A stretch of DNA of 64,000 nt from Erwinia aphidicola (lineage in GTDB: Bacteria > Pseudomonadota > Gammaproteobacteria > Enterobacterales > Enterobacteriaceae): contig NZ_JAMKCQ010000001.1 of the NCBI RefSeq assembly GCF_024169515.1, forward strand, positions 682,001 through 746,000, read 5' to 3'. Of the stretch, positions 42,534-55,001 are shown piece by piece (position 1 is the stretch's first letter; each line of letters starts with the position of its first letter). The notes beneath the pieces are model-generated. The model saw nothing but the letters and a program-made list of their open reading frames with translations. It ran no database searches and had not been told where the DNA came from. The position numbers and the translations under genes were made by a program.

Positions 42534-43205
42534 TCAGGCAATATTCAGATACTTATGGGTCTGCATCGACAGGCGCCAGTTGCGCGCAATGCAGGTTTCG
42601 ATGCACAACCTGGTCGCATCGTCTTTCTGGCTGATCGGCTGCAGCGCGATAATCCGCGTTTTCTCATCGCTGAGCGTTGCCAGCAACTCGTCTAACGCAT
42701 CAACATCACGCTGGCGAGCCACCGGGTGCTTCACCTCGTCGGCGCGGATTAAAGCCTGGTTCAGCACATCGTAACCGCCGCGCATATTCACCTTCGGCGA
42801 GACCGTAACCCAGGTTTCCGGGGTACAGAGCACCTCGTGAGTGCCGCTGGTTTCAATCTGGCAGCTAAAGCCATTCTCCTGCAATGCGGCAGTCAACGGC
42901 GTCAGATCGTGAATACAGGGCTCACCGCCGGTAATCACGACGTGCTTAGCCGTCCAACCGTGCTGACGGATCACCCCAAGCAGGGCCGCCGCATCCGCCG
43001 CGCCCCAGGCATCGGTTTCTACGGTTTTCAGCAGAATATCCCCCAGCGAGGTTTCCCGATCGGCCAGCTTATCCCAGGTGTGTTTGGTATCACACCAGCT
43101 GCAGCCCACCGGGCATCCCTGCAGGCGGATAAAAATTGCCGGCACGCCGGTGTAAACACCTTCGCCCTGCAACGTCTGGAACATTTCATTTATCGGGTAC
43201 TGCAT
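42534..43205 (-). CDS. queE: 7-carboxy-7-deazaguanine synthase QueE
   Basis: Radical SAM enzyme forming 7-carboxy-7-deazaguanine for queuosine. 223 residues from ATG at 43205 (MQYPINEMFQTLQGEG), E. coli length; cluster cysteines C31, C35, C38 in CPVGCSWC, TGGEPCIHDL, C-terminus LSMQTHKYLNIA. In E. coli it is next to eno; here a chemoreceptor and an acyltransferase lie between. Confidence 0.96.
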   Translation of the reverse strand: MQYPINEMFQTLQGEGVYTGVPAIFIRLQGCPVGCSWCDTKHTWDKLADRETSLGDILLKTVETDAWGAADAAALLGVIRQHGWTAKHVVITGGEPCIHDLTPLTAALQENGFSCQIETSGTHEVLCTPETWVTVSPKVNMRGGYDVLNQALIRADEVKHPVARQRDVDALDELLATLSDEKTRIIALQPISQKDDATRLCIETCIARNWRLSMQTHKYLNIA

Positions 43206-43299
43206 GCACATCTCGACTGGCGGCTAAATTAAGGGCGCAGATTATGGCAGATTGACGGGATAAGGCCAATCACACTGTGCTTTTTTCCGCCATCAGACG

Positions 43300-44967
43300 T
43301 TAAAAGGTCTCCCAGCTGCCTTCATCGCTGGCCGTTACCTGGCGCGGAGCCGTCAGCTTTAGCGGCTTTTGCACCTTAACAGCGGGCGCCGTCAGGCTCT
43401 TTGCCTGATGCTGGCTGATTTTAAACACCGCCACCGCCTGCGACAAACGGCCCGCCTGCTCCTCCAGTGAGGCTGAAGCGGCTGCGGACTCCTGCACCAG
43501 CGCGGCGTTTTGCTGCGTCACGCGGTCCATCTCGGTAACTGCCTGACCAATCTGGTCGATACCGCGGCTCTGTTCGTCGCTGGCGGAGGAGATCTCCCCC
43601 ATAATGTCGGTGACGCGCACCACCGCATTCACGATGTCGTTCATGGTCTCCCCGGCGGTGGTAACCTGCTGGGAACCGGCATCCACGCGGCTTGCGGAGG
43701 CTTCAATCAGCCCTTTAATCTCTTTCGCCGCCTGAGCGCTGCGCTGCGCCAGATTACGCACTTCCCCCGCCACCACGGCAAATCCACGCCCCTGCTCACC
43801 GGCACGCGCGGCTTCCACCGCGGCGTTAAGCGCCAGAATATTGGTCTGGAAGGCGATGCCGTCAATCACGCTGGTGATATCAGCAATCTTTTTGGAGCTG
43901 TCGGCAATTTCGCTCATGGTTTTCACCACGCCATTGACCACACGCCCGCCCTTTTCAGCCGTTTCTGACGCGCTTTTTGCCAGTGATGAGGCCTGACGCG
44001 CATTTTCGGCGTTCTGCTTCACGGTCGCCGTCAGCTCTTCCATGCTGGCTGCAGTCTGCTCCAGCGAGGCAGCCTGCTGCTCGGTGCGCGACGAGAGGTC
44101 GTTGTTGCCTTGGGAGATTTCGCTGGCGCCGGTGTAGATGGCGTTAGCGCTGTCGCGCACGTTGCTTACGGTGCCGATCAGCGACTGCTGCATCTGCGTC
44201 AGACCCTCAGCCAGCAGACCCATTTCACTGCGCCCTGCCACCACCAGCGTTTCTGACAGGTCACCGGAGGCGATGCGCTGAATATGTTCCAGCAGCTGTT
44301 TCAGCGGCGTCAGCAGCACGCGTTTAATCACCATCCAGACGGCAATAACCAGCAGCACCAGACTCAGTACCACCAGCGCCAGCGTCCACACCATATTACG
44401 ATAACCTTGCTGGTTATCTTCGCTGCCGGTCTGCAGCAGTTTGCCATTCTGGACGCGCCAGGTATCGTAACTTTTTTCCAGATTATCCTGGGCTTCCTGC
44501 GCTTCCAGATTGCCGTAAGCCTGATAGTTATTGGCACCCAGATATTGCACTGACATTTTTAACGTTTCGGAAAATTGCTGATAGTGCTGCTCAACGGTGT
44601 TCGCAAGCTGTTCATTTTCGCCAACCTGCATCGGGAAGCTTTTATAACGGGCGAAGTGCTGGTTCGCATCATCCAGCGTCTCCTGTGCCTGGCTCAGCAG
44701 CTTACTGATGGCGGCCAGGGACTTCTCGTCCGTCTGATTTTTCAGCATGCGGATGGCCACACGGTTAATCGTGACGCGGGTCTTAACCAGCGTCTGCCAC
44801 GCGTCGCTCAGCTGCCCCTGCTGCTGGGTCAGGATAGTGGCGCGGGTAAAATTATCCTTGTCCTTGCTGATGGCATTAAACGACAGCGCGCTGGAAACCA
44901 GCAGCAGCGTGCTGAAAATGAGCAGCATAATGATAATGCTGGTAACGACTTTGATATTTTTAAGCAT
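43300..44967 (-). CDS. Methyl-accepting chemotaxis protein, Tsr/Tar-like
   Basis: Transmembrane chemoreceptor. 555 residues from ATG at 44967: TM1 about 8-30, four-helix periplasmic domain 31-190, TM2 192-214, HAMP, then the signalling domain with tip [41 protein letters not shown] over two helices. R64, N68, R69 and R73 sit where Tsr and Tar bind the amino-acid ligand, which suggests an amino-acid sensor. The C-terminal GSWETF resembles the NWETF tether for CheR/CheB. No che genes nearby. Confidence 0.9.
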   Translation of the reverse strand: MLKNIKVVTSIIIMLLIFSTLLLVSSALSFNAISKDKDNFTRATILTQQQGQLSDAWQTLVKTRVTINRVAIRMLKNQTDEKSLAAISKLLSQAQETLDDANQHFARYKSFPMQVGENEQLANTVEQHYQQFSETLKMSVQYLGANNYQAYGNLEAQEAQDNLEKSYDTWRVQNGKLLQTGSEDNQQGYRNMVWTLALVVLSLVLLVIAVWMVIKRVLLTPLKQLLEHIQRIASGDLSETLVVAGRSEMGLLAEGLTQMQQSLIGTVSNVRDSANAIYTGASEISQGNNDLSSRTEQQAASLEQTAASMEELTATVKQNAENARQASSLAKSASETAEKGGRVVNGVVKTMSEIADSSKKIADITSVIDGIAFQTNILALNAAVEAARAGEQGRGFAVVAGEVRNLAQRSAQAAKEIKGLIEASASRVDAGSQQVTTAGETMNDIVNAVVRVTDIMGEISSASDEQSRGIDQIGQAVTEMDRVTQQNAALVQESAAASASLEEQAGRLSQAVAVFKISQHQAKSLTAPAVKVQKPLKLTAPRQVTASDEGSWETF

Positions 44968-45042
44968 GATGCCCACTCTGTAATAGGAAAACTCCTGGTA
45001 CAGGTAGTATCGGCATAAGATGATTCTTACTTAAATTAATTA

Positions 45043-45069
45043 CAAAAACCCCCGACGGCTGCCGGGGGT
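45043..45069 (-). terminator. Acyltransferase terminator
   Basis: Leftward ACCCCCG...CGGGGGT stem (45048-45069) with GGC/GCC-rich loop, followed by five T. 7 bp after the acyltransferase stop codon. Confidence 0.75.
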
Positions 45070-45075
45070 GGCGGG

Positions 45076-46962
45076 TTACATAAAGTTTTTGTCGTGCATC
45101 TGAATCATCGCCTGCTTTGCCACATCTTTCGCTCCGCTGAGGGTGAAATGGCCATAATCGTTAGAGAGCGGATGGCCGTCGGAGGCGATTCCCCGGCAGA
45201 CGTTACCCGGGCAAACAATCGAGTAGACCGAGATATAGCGCGTCCCCTGCGCCAGCATTGCCGCGTTCATCTGCGCATCCGTTGCACGCACCTCTTTCTT
45301 GACGGAGGAGGCGACCAGATCTTTGCGACCGTCGGTCTGATAGGCCAGCAGGTCGGGCAGGGCTTCGGTGTACTCCACGGTCGGCCCCATCACGATGATG
45401 TTATCCGAACGCGTTTTCAAATGGTCGAGCGTGGCGCGCAGCGGCGCAATATCTTCCGCTGCCCAGCGCGCGGAAATAATCACGCCATCAATTTTATGCT
45501 CGGGTATCCACTGGTCATACACGTAATCCACCAGCTCGCTGCACGGATTGCGCAGAGACTGTCGGGAGAGCGGCTTACAGCCCGCCGAGGTCGCCTGGAT
45601 AACATTGATGTCACTGCCTGCCGCCAGGCTGACAGCACGCCACAGGTGCGCCGCATGGCTGTCACCGATCATCACGTAGTTCTTCTTTTCCGGCACGGTT
45701 TGCAGGCAGAACTGGCGGTCAAACGGTTTGTCCTCATGGCTTTTGCCATCGACAAAGCACTGCCCGCGACGGTATTGATAGTCAAACTCCGGCATTTTGC
45801 TGTACTGCGCATACTGCGCCAGCGACAGCGCCTGCGCTGAGAACTGCCCGGAGCCGTTGCTGAGATGGCCCTTATAGATCGCCCCGGCAGACATCAGCGC
45901 CAGGCCAACCACCGATGCGGTCACAATACGCCCGGGGGAAACCCAGGCCAGTTTGTAGCGGAAGGGTATTTCAATCAGATAGCGTGAGGCAATCGCCAGG
46001 GCAAACGTCAGGCCAAGGATCGTCAGCTCGCGCACGCCCGGCTCGAAGTTAAAGAACATGCGCGCATAGACGATAATTGGCCAGTGCCAGAGGTACAGGC
46101 AGTAGGAGATCATGCCGATATAGACGATCGGCTTCAAGGCCAGCACGCGCGAGACCACTGACTGCTGGCCGGCAAGGATAATCAGGAAGCTACCGACGCA
46201 GGGCCACAGCGCATTCCACCCCGGGAAAGGCATATCGGTATTCAGCTGGAAGAAGCCGTAGAGGATCAGCGCCAGCCCGGTCAGACTGATGCCGTGCTTC
46301 AACCCGGCGGTTAAGCGCGCCGTTTTTGCTTCCAGCCCGGCAACCGCAATAATCCCCCCCAGTGCCAGTTCCCAGGCGCGGGTTGGCAGCATGTAAAAGG
46401 TAAATGTCGGCTTGCGGGTCACGCCATAGATACTCAGCAGCAGCGAGGCGACAATGACCAGCAGCATCACCTGCGTCGTGCGGCTGCGGAACAGGCGCAC
46501 TACCAAAAGCAGTACGATAGGGAAGAGGATATAGAACTGCTCTTCTACCGCCAGCGACCAGGTGTGCAGCAGGGGTTTCAGATCGGCCGGGCCGTCAAAG
46601 TAACCGGTGGTTTTCCAGAAGAAGATGTTAGAGGCGGAGAGCAGCGCCGCCAGAGCACTGTTGCTCAGGTCGCTAAACTGCGCGGGCAGCAGATGGTAAT
46701 AACCAAAGACAAGCGTAGCCAGCAGCACCACAAACAGCGGCGGCAGAATGCGCAGGCAGCGGCGCTTATAAAAGTCGAGGTAAGAGAAATTTCCCGCCAT
46801 CGCGTTGTTATAGATAATCCCGCAGATCAGATAGCCTGAAATGACGAAGAAAATATCCACCCCGGTGAAGCCGCCGGGTATACCACCCATCCCCATGTGG
46901 TACGCAATAACGGGCAGTACGGCAAGTGCGCGTAGCCCGTCAACATCAGCACGGTATTTCAT
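45076..46962 (-). CDS. OafA/YrhL-like O-acyltransferase with SGNH domain
   Basis: Membrane O-acyltransferase of the type that acetylates LPS or other surface sugars. 628 residues from ATG at 46962 (AGGA eight bases upstream). N-terminal acyltransferase-3 domain with MKYRADVDGLRALAVLPVI, catalytic-type His in AYHMG (H21 or near), GFTGVDIFFVISGYLI and about ten membrane segments to residue 345; then a periplasmic SGNH esterase-like domain with GDSH at 433-436 and DGHPLSNDYGHFTLSGA. The acceptor glycan is unknown. No other surface-polysaccharide gene adjoins it. Confidence 0.88.
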   Translation of the reverse strand: MKYRADVDGLRALAVLPVIAYHMGMGGIPGGFTGVDIFFVISGYLICGIIYNNAMAGNFSYLDFYKRRCLRILPPLFVVLLATLVFGYYHLLPAQFSDLSNSALAALLSASNIFFWKTTGYFDGPADLKPLLHTWSLAVEEQFYILFPIVLLLVVRLFRSRTTQVMLLVIVASLLLSIYGVTRKPTFTFYMLPTRAWELALGGIIAVAGLEAKTARLTAGLKHGISLTGLALILYGFFQLNTDMPFPGWNALWPCVGSFLIILAGQQSVVSRVLALKPIVYIGMISYCLYLWHWPIIVYARMFFNFEPGVRELTILGLTFALAIASRYLIEIPFRYKLAWVSPGRIVTASVVGLALMSAGAIYKGHLSNGSGQFSAQALSLAQYAQYSKMPEFDYQYRRGQCFVDGKSHEDKPFDRQFCLQTVPEKKNYVMIGDSHAAHLWRAVSLAAGSDINVIQATSAGCKPLSRQSLRNPCSELVDYVYDQWIPEHKIDGVIISARWAAEDIAPLRATLDHLKTRSDNIIVMGPTVEYTEALPDLLAYQTDGRKDLVASSVKKEVRATDAQMNAAMLAQGTRYISVYSIVCPGNVCRGIASDGHPLSNDYGHFTLSGAKDVAKQAMIQMHDKNFM

Positions 46963-47097
46963 TTTGACGTTCCTGATTACAAATAGTACCAGGAATTTAC
47001 ACAAAATTACCGAAGAAAACGCCCCACCCGCCGTGAACCAGGACTTTTCCGCATCGGAAGGATTCTCATCTAACTCACTGAAAATAATATGATAAGC

Positions 47098-47129
47098 AAA
47101 AAAAAGCCCCGTCCGCAGACGAGGCTTTT
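47098..47129 (-). terminator. eno terminator
   Basis: Leftward AAAGCC/GGCTTT-ended stem, 11 bp with one mismatched pair (47103-47129), loop CGCA or TGCG, then eight T. Strong intrinsic terminator. Confidence 0.85.
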
Positions 47130-47169
47130 CAGATAATCCTCAGCCCATCAGGCTTCAGATATCAGCATC

Positions 47170-48528
<1,359 letters not shown>

Positions 48529-48548
48529 TCAGGCTGTTATGAAAACAC

Positions 48549-50385
<1,837 letters not shown>

Positions 50386-51168
50386 TTATTCCTGAGATTT
50401 TACCACCTGCCACGCGTCTTCCATCTGGTCCAGGGTAGCCTGCGACATTTCCATCCCCTGACTGGCGATAATCTGTTCAACCTGGCGGAAGCGGCGTTCG
50501 AATTTGGTATTGGCTTTCTGCAGCGCGGTTTCCGCCTTACTGCCGAGGTGGCGTGAAAGGTTAACCGTGGCAAACAGCAGGTCGCCGATCTCCTCTTCCA
50601 GCTTGTCCTGGTCGATAACCGCCTGCTGCGCTTCGTGCATAACCTCATCAATTTCTTCGTGTACTTTGTCCAGCACCGGCCCGATGGTGGTCCAGTCAAA
50701 GCCCACGCTGCTACAGCGCTTCTGGATTTTATGGGCGCGCATCAGCGCTGGCAGCGCGGCAGGAATATCGTCAAGCGCCGAATGCTGTGCTTTCTCCGCA
50801 CGCTCGTCGCTTTTGATTTTTTCCCAGTTAACCAGCACCTCAGCGCTGCCGCTCACCTGAGCATCGGCAAAGATGTGCGGATGGCGGCGCTCCAGCTTAT
50901 CGCTGATAGCGTTGCAGATATCGTCGAAGTTAAAGCGCCCCTCTTCCTGCGCCATCTGCGCGTAAAACACCACCTGAAACAGCAGATCGCCCAGTTCACC
51001 GCGCAGATCGTCAAAGTCGGCGCGGTTGATCGCGTCGATCACTTCATAGGTTTCTTCAAGGGTATAAGGCGCGATGGTGGCAAAGGTCTGCTGGCGATCC
51101 CAGGGGCAGCCGTTTTCCGGATCGCGCAGGGTTTTCATGATGCCCAGCAGGCGATCGAGAGAAGTCAT
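50386..51168 (-). CDS. mazG: Nucleoside triphosphate pyrophosphohydrolase MazG
   Basis: House-cleaning NTPase that also affects the ppGpp level under stress in E. coli. 260 residues, two MazG domains; CPWDRQQTFATIAPYTLEETYEVIDAI, LRGELGDLLFQVVFYAQMA, and in the second half KLEEEIGDLLFATVNLSRHLG (Mg-binding EExxD patterns). Separated from relA by a REPIN instead of mazEF. Confidence 0.96.
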   Translation of the reverse strand: MTSLDRLLGIMKTLRDPENGCPWDRQQTFATIAPYTLEETYEVIDAINRADFDDLRGELGDLLFQVVFYAQMAQEEGRFNFDDICNAISDKLERRHPHIFADAQVSGSAEVLVNWEKIKSDERAEKAQHSALDDIPAALPALMRAHKIQKRCSSVGFDWTTIGPVLDKVHEEIDEVMHEAQQAVIDQDKLEEEIGDLLFATVNLSRHLGSKAETALQKANTKFERRFRQVEQIIASQGMEMSQATLDQMEDAWQVVKSQE

Positions 51169-51184
51169 AATTTATTCCTGATTT

Positions 51185-51261
51185 GTAGGGGCCGACCTTC
51201 TTTTTCGGTCGGCCCTGTGCATCGCCATGACGGGGCGACCAGAAAAGCGGTCGCCCCCTAC
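51185..51261. repeat. REPIN-like double palindrome between relA and mazG
   Basis: Begins GTAGGGGCCGACC, closes a first hairpin with GGTCGGCCC, then GGGGCGACC pairs with GGTCGCCCC and ends CTAC. Two hairpins framed by inverted GTAG / CTAC, 77 bp: the most complete REPIN-type unit here. Confidence 0.78.
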
Positions 51262-51274
51262 GATTCACTGATGA

Positions 51275-53512
51275 TCAATGTAATCTCTTAGCGTCGATGA
51301 TATCCGGCACCTGATTCAGCCGCGCAATCACCCGGCTCAGCACCTGCTGATTATAAATTTCAATATCCATATCTATGGTCGCCAGCTGCCTCTTGGTATC
51401 GCTGTGGCTGGAAACGCCCAGCACATTGACCTTTTCGTTAGCCAGAATGGTGGTGATGTCGCGCAGCAGGCCGCTGCGATCGTTGGCGGTGACGCGCACC
51501 ACCAGCGAATAGCCGCTGGAATAAGACTCACCCCAGACGGCATCGACGATGCGTTCCGGCGCGTGCGACATCAGGTCCGTCAGCTGATCGCAGTCTGCGC
51601 GGTGAATCGAGATCCCGCGCCCCTGGGTGATAAAGCCGGTGATATCATCGCCGGGGATCGGCTGGCAGCAGCGCGCAATATGGTGCATCAGATTGCCGAC
51701 ACCTTCGACCACCACGCGCCCGCTCTCTTTACTGCGCGGTACGCTGTTGGAGGTTTTCTGCGTCAGCTTTTGCAGCGCCTCGCGGTCTTCCTCTTCCGCA
51801 CTTGGCTTGTGCAGCTTCGACTGCAGGAAGTTGCTCATCTGATTGAGGCGCACATCGCCGCCGCCAATTGCCGCCAGCAGTTCATCCAGCGTATTGAAGT
51901 TGTAGCGCGGCAGCAGCAGCTTCTCGGCATCTTTCAGATTGATATCGAGGTGGTCCAGTTCGTTGTCGAGGATCTGGCGCCCGGCGATAATATTCTTGTC
52001 GCGATCCTGCTTGCGGAACCAGGCGTGCACCTTAGAGCGCCCGCGGCTGGTGGTCACGTAACCGAGGTTCGGGTTCAGCCAGTCGCGGCTCGGGTTCGGC
52101 TGCTTCTGGGTGATGATGTCAATCTGGTCGCCCATCTGCAGCTGATAGGTAAACGGCACGATGCGCCCACCAATCTTCGCGCCGATGCAGCGGTGGCCGA
52201 TATCGCTGTGAATATGGTAGGCAAAGTCGAGCGGCGTGGAGCCGGCCGGCAGGTCCACCACATCCCCTTTCGGGGTAAACACATAGACCCGATCGTCAAA
52301 CACCTGGCTGCGCACTTCGTCGAGCATCTCGCCGGAGTCCGCCATCTCTTCCTGCCAGGTAATCAGCTTGCGCAGCCAGGCAATACGCCCTTCATGGCCG
52401 GAGGCGCCGCGTGCGCTGCCGCCGGCTGCCGCGCCCTCTTTGTACTTCCAGTGCGCCGCCACGCCCAGCTCGGCATCTTCATGCATCTGGCGCGTGCGGA
52501 TCTGAATCTCAACGGTTTTACCCTTCGGCCCCAGCACCACGGTGTGAATGGACTGATAGCCGTTCGGTTTTGGGTTCGCGACATAGTCGTCGAACTCGCT
52601 TGGCAGATGGCGATACAGGGTATGCACAATGCCCAGTGCGCCGTAGCAATCCTGCAGACGCTCCGCCACGATGCGCACGGCACGCACGTCGAACAGCTCA
52701 TCAAAGGCCAGCGCTTTCTTCTGCATCTTGCGCCAGATGCTGTAGATATGTTTCGGGCGGCCATACACTTCCGCCTTCACGCCCTCTTTCACAATCTCGG
52801 TACGCAGCGACTGCACAAAGGTATCGATATAGTCTTCGCGATCGATACGGCGCTCGTGCAGCAGCTTGGCAATGCGCTTGTACTCTTCCGGATGCAGGTA
52901 GCGGAAGCAGAAATCTTCCAGCTCCCACTTCAGCTGGCCGATACCGAGGCGGTTAGCCAGCGGAGCATAGATATTGGTGCACTCTTTCGCCGCCAGCACG
53001 CGCTCATCTTCCGGCGCGTCTTTGACTTCGCGCAGGTGGGCGATACGCTCCGCCAGCTTGATGACCACACAGCGGAAATCTTCCACCATCGCCAGCAGCA
53101 TGCGGCGCACGTTATCGACCTGCTCAGAGGCCATTGAGTCATTATGGGTGGCTTTTAACTGGCGAATAGCGTCCATATCGCGCACGCCGTGAACCAGCGA
53201 GACGATAGCTTTACCGTGCTGCTCCTCAAGCCGCTGCTCGGTAACCACCCCAGCGTCGGCCAGCGGGAACAGCAGCGAGGCACACAGCGTTTCGCAGTCC
53301 ATGCTGAGCATCGAGAGGATTTCAACCATCTCAACGCCGCGCCACAGCAGCAGCGCGGCATCAGGATGGTCTTTAGTGGTCGCCTCACAATAGCGCCAGG
53401 TTTCGGCCAGTCGTTCACATGACTGCTGGTTGGAGATCCCCAGACTGGTGATCCATTGGTCGAGCGCAAACTCGCCAGCCGTATTCAAATGTGCACTTCT
53501 TACCGCAACCAT
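51275..53512 (-). CDS. relA: GTP pyrophosphokinase RelA (ppGpp synthetase I)
   Basis: Ribosome-associated (p)ppGpp synthetase activated by uncharged tRNA. 745 residues: inactive pseudo-hydrolase domain (LLFPLADAGVVTEQ in place of the HD motif), synthetase domain (GRPKHIYSIWRKMQKK, FDVRAVRIV, NPKPNGYQSIHTVV, EIQIRTRQMHEDAELG), TGS (VYVFTPKGDVVDLPAGSTPLDFAYHIH), zinc-finger/CC region with CC in IARCCQPIPGD, and ACT. 32 bp after rlmD. Confidence 0.97.
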   Translation of the reverse strand: MVAVRSAHLNTAGEFALDQWITSLGISNQQSCERLAETWRYCEATTKDHPDAALLLWRGVEMVEILSMLSMDCETLCASLLFPLADAGVVTEQRLEEQHGKAIVSLVHGVRDMDAIRQLKATHNDSMASEQVDNVRRMLLAMVEDFRCVVIKLAERIAHLREVKDAPEDERVLAAKECTNIYAPLANRLGIGQLKWELEDFCFRYLHPEEYKRIAKLLHERRIDREDYIDTFVQSLRTEIVKEGVKAEVYGRPKHIYSIWRKMQKKALAFDELFDVRAVRIVAERLQDCYGALGIVHTLYRHLPSEFDDYVANPKPNGYQSIHTVVLGPKGKTVEIQIRTRQMHEDAELGVAAHWKYKEGAAAGGSARGASGHEGRIAWLRKLITWQEEMADSGEMLDEVRSQVFDDRVYVFTPKGDVVDLPAGSTPLDFAYHIHSDIGHRCIGAKIGGRIVPFTYQLQMGDQIDIITQKQPNPSRDWLNPNLGYVTTSRGRSKVHAWFRKQDRDKNIIAGRQILDNELDHLDINLKDAEKLLLPRYNFNTLDELLAAIGGGDVRLNQMSNFLQSKLHKPSAEEEDREALQKLTQKTSNSVPRSKESGRVVVEGVGNLMHHIARCCQPIPGDDITGFITQGRGISIHRADCDQLTDLMSHAPERIVDAVWGESYSSGYSLVVRVTANDRSGLLRDITTILANEKVNVLGVSSHSDTKRQLATIDMDIEIYNQQVLSRVIARLNQVPDIIDAKRLH

Positions 53513-53544
53513 ATCCTCTCCTGGCGTAGCCCCCGTTCAGGGAC

Positions 53545-54861
53545 CTATTTTCGGCTAAACAGCACCATGGATTCCAGATGCCCGGTATGTGGGAACATAT
53601 CGAGCATTGTCACCCGTTCCAATTGGTAGCCGGACGTCAGTAATGCCTGACTATCCCGTGCCAGCGTCGTCGGGTTACAGGAAACATAGACCACCCGCTG
53701 CGGCGCAAGTTTAATGATATGCGCCATCACGCCGGCGGCACCGGCACGCGCCGGGTCCAGTAACACCTTGTTAAATCCCTGAGCAGCCCAGGGTTGGCGG
53801 CTGACATCCTCTTCGAGGTTATGCTGCCAGAACGACACGTTATGCAAATTATTCAATTCTGCATTATACGCACCCTTCGCCACTAATGCTGCAACACCCT
53901 CCACACCTGCGACATTTTCAGCCAGTTTACCCATTGGCAGGCTAAAATTTCCCATTCCGCAGAACAGGTCAAGCACCCTGTCGTCCGCTTTCAGCTCCAG
54001 CCACTCCAGCGCACGGGCCACCATCTGCTGATTGACCTCATCATTGACCTGAATAAAGTCGCGCGGGCTGAAGGTCAGCGTCAGGTCGTGAGAACGATAG
54101 TGTGGCATCTCTCCCGAAATCTGCACAAGCGTGTCACTGTCAGGGGCAAGATACAGTGCCAACTGATGCTCATGCGAAAACTGTTCCAGTTTTTGTCGGT
54201 CGCTGTCAGCAAGGGGGTCAAGATGGCGTAAAACCAGCAGCGGGCCGTTATCCGCCAGCACCAGTTCAACGTGCCCGAGGCGCCGCACCGCCTGCAGATC
54301 ATTGAGCACGGCGCGAAGTGGCTGAATCAACGCATTAAGTTCGGGCTTCAAAATGGGGCATTGCGTGATATTGACCAGCTCGCTGGAGGCCTTTTCGCGA
54401 AACCCCATCTGCAGGGCTTGGGTTTTCGGCTGATAATTGAGGCTGAGACGGGCGCGGCGGCGGTAGCCCCAGGGCTGCCCGGCAATCACGTCGTCGACGC
54501 TCACGGCAAAGCCGCTTTCCCGCGTCAGCAGATGCGCCAGCGCGTTTGCCTTGCTCTGCTGCTGGAGTTCGCTGGATGCATGCTGCTGCTGGCAGCCACC
54601 ACAGCGGCTGAAATGCGGGCAGCGCGGTTCCACTCGCTGCGGGCTGGCGCTAATAATGCGCTGCACCACGCCGCGTGAATACTGGCGCTTATCCTCTTCG
54701 ATCCTGACTTCGACCTGTTCGCCGGGCAGCGCGCCCTGCACAAACAGCGCCTTGCCATTGTGGCGTGCCACGCCCTGACCAAAAGCATCCAGATCATGAA
54801 CCGTTACCGTTATCGTCTGGCGGGTCGTCACGCGCCGTTTTGCAGAGTAGAATTGCGCCAT
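53545..54861 (-). CDS. rlmD: 23S rRNA (uracil(1939)-C(5))-methyltransferase RlmD
   Basis: Iron-sulfur SAM methyltransferase of 23S rRNA U1939. 438 residues from ATG at 54861 ([15 protein letters not shown]); six extra upstream codons are not conserved. TRAM domain, cluster motif [14 protein letters not shown] plus the downstream Cys in QCPIL, SAM motif [13 protein letters not shown], catalytic Cys in [13 protein letters not shown]. Upstream partner of relA; divergent from barA. Confidence 0.95.
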   Translation of the reverse strand: MAQFYSAKRRVTTRQTITVTVHDLDAFGQGVARHNGKALFVQGALPGEQVEVRIEEDKRQYSRGVVQRIISASPQRVEPRCPHFSRCGGCQQQHASSELQQQSKANALAHLLTRESGFAVSVDDVIAGQPWGYRRRARLSLNYQPKTQALQMGFREKASSELVNITQCPILKPELNALIQPLRAVLNDLQAVRRLGHVELVLADNGPLLVLRHLDPLADSDRQKLEQFSHEHQLALYLAPDSDTLVQISGEMPHYRSHDLTLTFSPRDFIQVNDEVNQQMVARALEWLELKADDRVLDLFCGMGNFSLPMGKLAENVAGVEGVAALVAKGAYNAELNNLHNVSFWQHNLEEDVSRQPWAAQGFNKVLLDPARAGAAGVMAHIIKLAPQRVVYVSCNPTTLARDSQALLTSGYQLERVTMLDMFPHTGHLESMVLFSRK

Positions 54862-55001
54862 TATTTCTTTGCTTCTCAAAAGTCAGGGTTATTGCCGGAA
54901 AAAATCGGGTGTAGCCTGGCATAGCGGCAGAAAAAATTCGACTGATTCAGGATAATACGCAACACGGACGGCAGAGCTGCACGCCGCGCACAGGGAATAT
55001 T

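Noticed and set aside
51404..53137. 577-codon open frame on the plus strand
   Set aside because: Exactly antisense to relA, with low-complexity shadow composition and no motifs; relA is certain.
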